The position numbers and the translations under genes are program-made. Shown here piece after piece: positions 57,600 through 64,000 of a DNA stretch of 64,000 nt; the stretch's first letter is position 1, and every line of letters starts with the position of its first letter. Source of the stretch: Microvelia longipes (Eukaryota; Arthropoda; Insecta; Hemiptera; Veliidae); the NCBI GenBank assembly GCA_018340805.1, contig JACMZG010000008.1, positions 20,601,898-20,665,897 of the forward strand. The letters run 5' to 3'. Under the pieces are notes generated by a model. That model saw only the letters and a program-made list of their open reading frames with translations. It did no database searches and was not told the DNA's origin.

Positions 57600-58970
57600 T
57601 CTCTTTATCTTTTTACCTAAATAATCTATTTATGTAATAAGATATTATTCTTATAGTAATAAATGTATAAGTTTATACTACATCTTCATAATCCAACAAA
57701 TCAAATAAATCCTAAATGTCAATATTGTTAACATTAAATATTTCTGACTTAACTTTATTGTTTGTCTTAATTGTTTGCGCAATTTTAAGTCCGCATATAA
57801 TGTTAAGCAGATAAAACAGATTGGTCAAGCGAGGGGAACTCCGGTCCACATATATTTTATTTGAAAGAAAAATATAAAAAACTTAGCAACATCCGGTCCT
57901 CATGATTAAACTTAAATTAACTTTTTCGAAATTTTATTTTTTACTCATTTATTTTATACTGATAAATTTTTGTATGGATCGCATATTACTCAAACTACAT
58001 CACAGGATTTTGCTTGAAAATTGTTCTCTCTACCACTGAATTTAAGATTGAATTTCCTAGGCTTAAAATTTCTGAATACTTATTTTTCAAGAAAAGCTTT
58101 AATAGTAACCTTAGAGCTTAACAAACAGCTTTTTATTTCCCTATATAGGCGTGATTTTAGCTTTCGTTTCAATATTAGTGCGCTTAATTTGTACATAAAA
58201 AGTTATAAAAGAAAGTTCTAAAGTACTTAAAATGCATTCTTAGTTTGGTATTTAGGGTGTACTGTCATTTTGAGGTTACTGTAATTTTGTATTAAAACAC
58301 ATTAATACAAAATTTAATTATTTAACAAAATAGTTATTGGACTGTTAAGAATTCAATTCTTGGTTAATTAATGAAGACTTCAGTCCTTTAGAGGCGTGAA
58401 GTTTTCATTACTTAACATAGAATTTAATTTTTTATTTTAATTTAATAAATTTATTAATTTATTTCTTTTACTTTAAAACATGCTTGGTATTAATACTCTA
58501 AATTGACCTTGGATCATAAAGCTCGTCATCTTCTCTTGTTTTTACTTGATAATAATGGTCGCACACCTTAAATTATATTGCTCCAATATTCAAAATTACT
58601 CCATTTACTATGGAATTCTTTATAATTAATTTGCTTTGGCCAATTTTATAAACGCATTATTCATGCTTGTAGAATACCTCCAATATCTTTAAAAAAGAGT
58701 GAAAAGTAAGGTCCTAGGCATTATACTTATAGTCGGGAGACAAAGTGGAGTCATCAGCATATTTGTGAAGCCTCTGTACAAACAGGGACGGAGTAATCTG
58801 AGAAATTCAAATGGTGCAAGTAGCAGAGCCTTAATCATTCGTTAAAGAAGTATAAGCTCGAATGAAAGCTGTATAACTTAATTGGAAAATTTTAATAATA
58901 ATGTATAATAGAACAAATATCATTTAATTCTAACAAGCTTTGTAAACTTGAATAGTGGACACAATAGACA
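57600..58970. other. AT-rich intergenic region, no gene seen
   Basis: No supported exon. A possible short trace of reverse transcriptase (KPLYKQGRSN) near 58765-58805 is too weak to annotate. Confidence 0.45.
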
Positions 58971-58977
58971 ACAAGGG

Positions 58978-59138
58978 AATGTAACAAGCAAAATGCAATG
59001 TTACATCTGGGAACTGTTCCATCATTCGATATTCTCTATAATGACGATTCTCACGATGGCATTCGTCATGATGATGATAACGACTGTCGAATGATAGAAC
59101 AGTTCCCAGAGGTAACATCGCATTTTGCTTGTTACATT
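58978..59138. mobile_element. Foldback MITE-like palindrome (161 bp)
   Basis: AATGTAACAAGCAAAATGC, GTTACATCTGGGAACTGTTC and ATCATTCGA on the left mirror TCGAATGAT, GAACAGTTCCCAGAGGTAAC and GCATTTTGCTTGTTACATT on the right. Could form a hairpin of about 65 bp per arm. The open frame over it is non-coding. Confidence 0.9.
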
Positions 59139-59269
59139 TCTTAGGTGTCTCTTGCACAATTATATTATATGACTACTCAAGTATGTCTGTTGCTTGACTC
59201 TTTCTTCTCGACTCGCCGGTAATTTATTTACCTAATTTAATTTAATTTTGTCTATTTTTATTTCTTCAT

Positions 59270-59360
<91 letters not shown>
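59270..59360. repeat. (TA)n microsatellite
   Basis: TA tract with slips. Confidence 0.97.
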
Positions 59361-60682
59361 TACTGAAAGCTGGCTCTGTCAATACATTATCATTTAAATC
59401 AGTGGAGAGACTGTTTCTATCAATTCCTTTCACTGATTGAGTCCACAGCTCAATTTATTTAATTATATTATATAGCAAATTTCATCACTTTAAACATTAA
59501 AGAGTTGAAAGACGTTCCTTACTTAGGCGTTGCCTAGTGAAAACGACTTGAAGTAGCAGACTATTCATTAAATACAAGTTCTTGTTATATATGTTCTTTA
59601 AAATTAAAAAGAAAGGTTTAAACTTTAATTAGGGCAATAGCAAACAAAATAATTCTCTACTATATCTTTGGAGAAATGACAGGATGATGGCTACTTATTT
59701 AGATACATGATTGTGACTTATACATTTAGAATACAAATTGCGATTACATAGATTTAAACTGTATCACCAAATACTTAGAAATAATCAAATGGAATGTTAT
59801 TGATCGTTTTACACTTTTCTTGACTTTTTTCGCAATCGATTTAAAACAAAACGACCATTTACAAGTCTCGAAAATCGATTTAATTTTTAAAATAGATACT
59901 TTACATGCGGAAGATACGAAATAACTATCACATCGACAAACATTTCGAAGAAAAATGGCAAGAAAGAAAAAATACATGAGAGAAAAGAAAGGATCAAAGA
60001 TGATATGAAAGTCAATGTTATTTAGATTCTTATCTAAGCGACAGACATTTCATGTTTAACAAGTGAACTAGTACTTTACTGTCAAGGGTTTAATACTTTT
60101 GAAGGTAGTCAACAATATGTACTTAATGACGTCATGTTTTTTTTTATATAAATTTATAGATTACAGATAAAATAAATGTAATAAATGTAAAGTAAAATAT
60201 AATAAATTTAAAGAAGTAGTAGTACTAAGAGTGGAGGGTTTATGGGGGGGGAGTGGAATGGGGTTACAACTCACCCCTACTGATAATTTAGATAGTTTTT
60301 GACTTTTTGATTCATTATTTTGGCACTTTTACGTCCATGACGATATTCAAGCCAGTGACTAAACCGATCTTTGGAATTTTTCTAATAACTTTAAAATCAT
60401 TCATACGCCTGTATATTACTGTTCCACTTCCTTGTCAAACTCGCTACGAAAGATATAATTGAAAAGTACCTTATTAGAGGATCCTATTACTATAGGAATA
60501 AATTTATTGTTTCAGGGTGATTTCAAATTCCTGAAAGTGGTCAACTATGATTGCTTACCCTAATAATAAGATATTGCCTCGATCCTCGACTTAAAAGGTA
60601 AGAGGTATGGAATTCGAGATTTAGCTTACTTTATTCTATTTTATCTAAGGACTGAAATAGTCTTTAGAGAACTATATTTGAA

Positions 60683-60731
60683 CTAAAGTTAACTAAAAAG
60701 TCTTTTTAGAGTCTGTTTAGTTAACTTTAGT
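60683..60731. repeat. Short inverted repeat
   Basis: CTAAAGTTAACTAAA pairs with TTTAGTTAACTTTAG, with a short A/T-rich centre. Confidence 0.8.
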
Positions 60732-60849
60732 ATGAACTTAATTGCATAAGAGTAACTTCCTCGATTGACTTCTTACTGCATCTCTGTGACAACCTTTATT
60801 CTCTACTCTTTGCAATTAATGTGATGTTTTTGTCACTTTTTCCACGTCC

Positions 60850-61000
60850 ACTTCTGTCTCAAACGCATTAAAAACAAGGAGTGACAAAATAAAAAGAATA
60901 TAGAAACAAAACAAAACGTGCTACAAGGAGACCCCTGTGGTACACCTCGCAATATGCCCCACTTTTTCCTCATCTTCTTTGGACGTGATTAAATGTCAAT
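60850..61000 (-). pseudogene. Possible reverse-transcriptase scrap (GVPQGS motif)
   Basis: The minus strand at 60926-60946 encodes GVPQGSP, preceded by GILR and followed by CSTFCF. This matches the conserved GVPQGS motif of non-LTR reverse transcriptases. Surrounding similarity is weak and no YxDD motif was seen, so it is at best a small decayed fragment. Confidence 0.35.
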
Positions 61001-61074
61001 GATCTGTAACATGGTTCTTCTTCTTTTTCATTTCAACATATCGAATGTTAAAGGAGAATAATAAACTCTTATTT

Positions 61075-61111
61075 CTTAAAGAAGAAAGCCTTTACTTTCT
61101 TCTTTAAGAAA
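61075..61111. repeat. Short hairpin
   Basis: TTCTTAAAGAAGAAAG pairs with CTTTCTTCTTTAAGAA around CCTTTA. Confidence 0.85.
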
Positions 61112-61620
61112 CCATTGTAGACAATTTTGATTTTATTTTTATTGATCTATTTTTTACAATCTTTGTTTCTTTTATTTTGTTATTTGTAGTTTTATGTATG
61201 TTTTATTTTTCTGTAGATTGTTATCTAAAAGACGGTTTTGTGATGAAAAGCTGATCATAAAAATACAAAAAAAAATCTTTGGTTTCTCTGAAAGATGTTT
61301 TTAATGTGGCGTCAAGAAACCAAACAAGATGAGAAACAATTTAAATGATTCAGAAACCAAGATAAAATAAATTGGAATTATCAAGATCATCCGAATTTGT
61401 CGACCAATTCTTTGCTTTTAAGGCATATGACGAAAGGAGACCATATATAAAATTTAAGGTAATCTACTGTTTCGAGTACTTATCAGAAAATTAATGTCTA
61501 TAAAATATATATTTAAATAAATATCTAGTGATAATTTTGGTTTTCTAAATAATTTTATGATACATTTGTTAATCTAACGATTTAATTTTTAACTTCGTTA
61601 GACACTTATGCAAATAATAA

Positions 61621-61742
61621 GAGTCAGCCGTGGTGCAGTGAAGGTTGAGGTTGAGGTACGCGGCCAATATACAGAACGAATAGACTTTAAACTTTATTTA
61701 GTCATGGGTTCAATCCTAGCACGGGCCTCTGGATTTTATACC
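61621..61742 (+). mobile_element. tRNA-derived SINE, 5' part only
   Basis: GAGTCAGCCGTGGTGCAGTG (box A), a duplicated GGTTGA, GGTACGCGGCCAATATACAG, box B GGGTTCAATCCTAGC and ACGGGCCTCTGG match the heads of the SINEs at 29.1 and 44.4 kb. The body after about 61740 is missing. Confidence 0.8.
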
Positions 61743-62342
61743 TCTGTACTTTTTTTGACTCGACAAATTAGTGTGACGACTGACACTACATTTTTTTTAA
61801 TGATAGATGATAAATTTGGAGTTATGTTGCTCAGATGAAATCTGGACAGTGTCTAGTATAGATTTATTTTAATCTACATAATTAATCTAAAATTATTTAT
61901 AGGTTTACGTATAGTCCTATTTTACTTAAATATGTTCTTATAAACTGTTGTTTAACTTCGAACTTTAATAAGAGATTTATTACTCCTGCACAAATAATTA
62001 TTCGTTCCCAAATAATGATAGGCTGTTTCTTCTTTATTGTCTTATTGGATAATCATATATTGGTCACCTTCATTAGGCTATAATGCCTACTAAGCCTGCA
62101 GTGTCCAGCGATTACTCCTACTATAAGTCTGATACTAGACTTAATCAAGTTAATGAACATTACTTTTTACTCATTAAGACTATTAACGATTTTTTCTGTC
62201 TGCTGAGGCTGTTTATTGAAAAAGATTATGTGAAATTAAATACACAAGTAAAATTTTTTACTTATTAATTATATAATTAATAATTAAACAATTTTGACGG
62301 TTATATAATGTTTACATAAATAGTAATAATCTTTACACTCAT

Positions 62343-62610
62343 GTTGTAATGTTGTGCGATTATATTCCTGCATGACAGTCTTGTTTGCGTTGAAATGTTG
62401 TGTGATTGTATTCCTACGTGCAATTCACGTCTTGTCGATTGTATTCCTACATGACAGTCTTATTCACGTTGAAATGTCCGATTGTATTCCTACATGACAG
62501 TCTCATTCACGTTGAAATGTTGTCCGATTGTATTCCTACATGACAGTCTCCCGACAGTCTGAATTATGACAGTCTCATTCACGTTGACATGTTGTGCGAT
62601 TGTATTTTTC
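62343..62610. repeat. Minisatellite, about 46-bp unit
   Basis: Unit GTTGAAATGTTGTGCGATTG, TATTCCTACATGACAGTC, T-ATTCAC, in about six copies with internal deletions. Confidence 0.9.
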
Positions 62611-64000
62611 TTATTGTATTGTTTATACATGAAAGCCTTATTTACTTGTTGTTTCTTTTTTATCTACGGGTGTTGTAGAAGAAAAATCGGAGAGAGGTAG
62701 TTTTTCATTGTCTCAAGACAAACAAAGTGAAGGAAAAATTTTAAGGCCCCCCGTACCCAATTTGTTCTTAATTGTAATACCTGTTGTTCTTTTTATCAAA
62801 TAATACTTAATGGTAATAGAATAAAAACTAATTTTTATGAATGGAATATTTAATACTCGAGGTCATCGTATTAATTACTACGAATTGTATTTGATTAAAT
62901 GGTTACATCTTTTTAGACCTCCCGCGTCCTGACTACAAAACAATAGTTACAATCCTATACAATGACTTATGGAAAGTTGTTGCAATTATTTTAAATTTTT
63001 CCTATTATAGTTAGAAAACCCTTATAAAATTACAGCTACAACTTCAATTAAGTTCATTTGTAAAAATGTTGCGAGTATTTCGTTCATATTTTTTTACGTT
63101 TAATTAAAGTGAACTCATTGTCTGGTCTTGTTGTACGAATTTCAGGATGTGACTCATTCATATAAAAAAACAAAAATAAAATTTTTGGTAATAAAAAAGT
63201 CTGGGCCAAATTTTTTTTCTTAAATTAAAGTACGTCTTGTTGGACCGGTTTATTAAAAAATAATTTATAAAATTTCACACGAGAATTTATTTTATTTATA
63301 TTTTTCATCTTTTGATTTTTTTAAATTTAATTAAGTTATTGAATTTATTTTTATTCAATATAAACACCGCAATTATGTAATTAACAATTTAAACGAAATT
63401 TTAACACGAACCAATGCTAAATTATATTTTTTTAAACTTGATAAGAATGTTAAGTTTATAATTAGTTTTTTTCATTTCTACTTATTTTTTTCTTTTTTAT
63501 TCGAATGATGATCCATCAAATATTTAATTAGTTCGTAGACATCGTAAACTGATTATTTAAGAACTATAAAGCCGCTTCTTTATACTTAAATAAATTTAAA
63601 AAAAAACTTTTTGATGCACTAAGTTATAAATTGTAAAAAAAAACGTTTGATGGATACAACAACATATTCTAAATTTAAATATTACCCATTTTTATAAAAT
63701 ACAAATTTAATACATTATAGAAAAAATAGGCTCGCCATCACTAATATAACATTTTTAAACGCTCTATGATGGAAAAGCTATAAAGGTTGAAAAAGGTCTG
63801 GAAACGTAACGTGAATATTAAGTATTATGATATAAAGACTGTAAAAAATACACCGGACATATTTCTCTACCACGCCTCAGTATCGGAAAGTCTATATTAC
63901 GACACTTAAGTGCGGAAAGTAATCATATTTATTATAAAAATTATTTTTTATTTAAATCAGTTTTGTAAGAATATATTTTTTTTAATGAATAATATATTCA
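62611..64000. other. AT-rich right end, no gene seen
   Basis: Apart from a short family-R-type end near 62715-62760 (AAGGCCCCCCGTACCC), nothing is recognised on either strand. Confidence 0.45.

Overview
The window is animal nuclear DNA, very AT-rich, with long (TA)n tracts, GT-AG introns, tRNA-derived SINEs and many degenerate transposon pieces. The only clearly recognisable functional gene is the 3' three quarters of a Delta-type Notch ligand on the + strand. Its cytoplasmic motifs (IKNTW, a KSQKQLNT block and an NxxN motif) look more like insect Delta than vertebrate DLL, so I infer an arthropod, probably an insect. I cannot name the species.

Layout. (1) 1-7212: AT-rich sequence upstream of the first visible exon, probably one long intron. 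The signal peptide and most of the MNLL/C2 domain are not found and should lie left of the window. (2) 7213-19156: five phase-compatible coding exons (7213-7276, 12065-12307, 14495-14555, 17397-18803, 18997-19156) join into a continuous 644-residue partial protein: end of the MNLL domain, DSL domain, nine EGF repeats, one transmembrane helix and a 160-residue tail. (3) 19157 to about 20450: AT-rich 3' UTR with several AATAAA signals, K-box-like and Pumilio-like motifs. (4) about 20.5-64 kb: no intact gene. This part is a mosaic of minisatellites, microsatellites, SINEs, foldback/MITE-like DNA elements, a dispersed repeat family, and broken fragments of a non-LTR retrotransposon and a tyrosine-recombinase gene.

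Mobile-element highlights. Two copies of a roughly 320-bp MITE have perfect terminal inverted repeats and perfect 8-bp target duplications (hAT-like). A 2.7-kb element bounded by TAA has compound CCTAGG-rich inverted termini and a 120-bp internal tandem array (Harbinger-like guess). A tRNA-derived SINE of about 480-540 bp has at least five copies, one with a perfect 12-bp target duplication and one nested in another repeat. Further foldback elements lie at 26.5, 32.0, 45.4, 48.4 and 59.0 kb. A possible terminal exon of an unrecognised minus-strand gene lies at 57421-57552.

Nothing here points to a bacterial-style operon, CRISPR array or integrated virus. Besides the new repeat families, the points most worth following are the complete Delta exon map and the unexplained minus-strand open exon near 57.5 kb.
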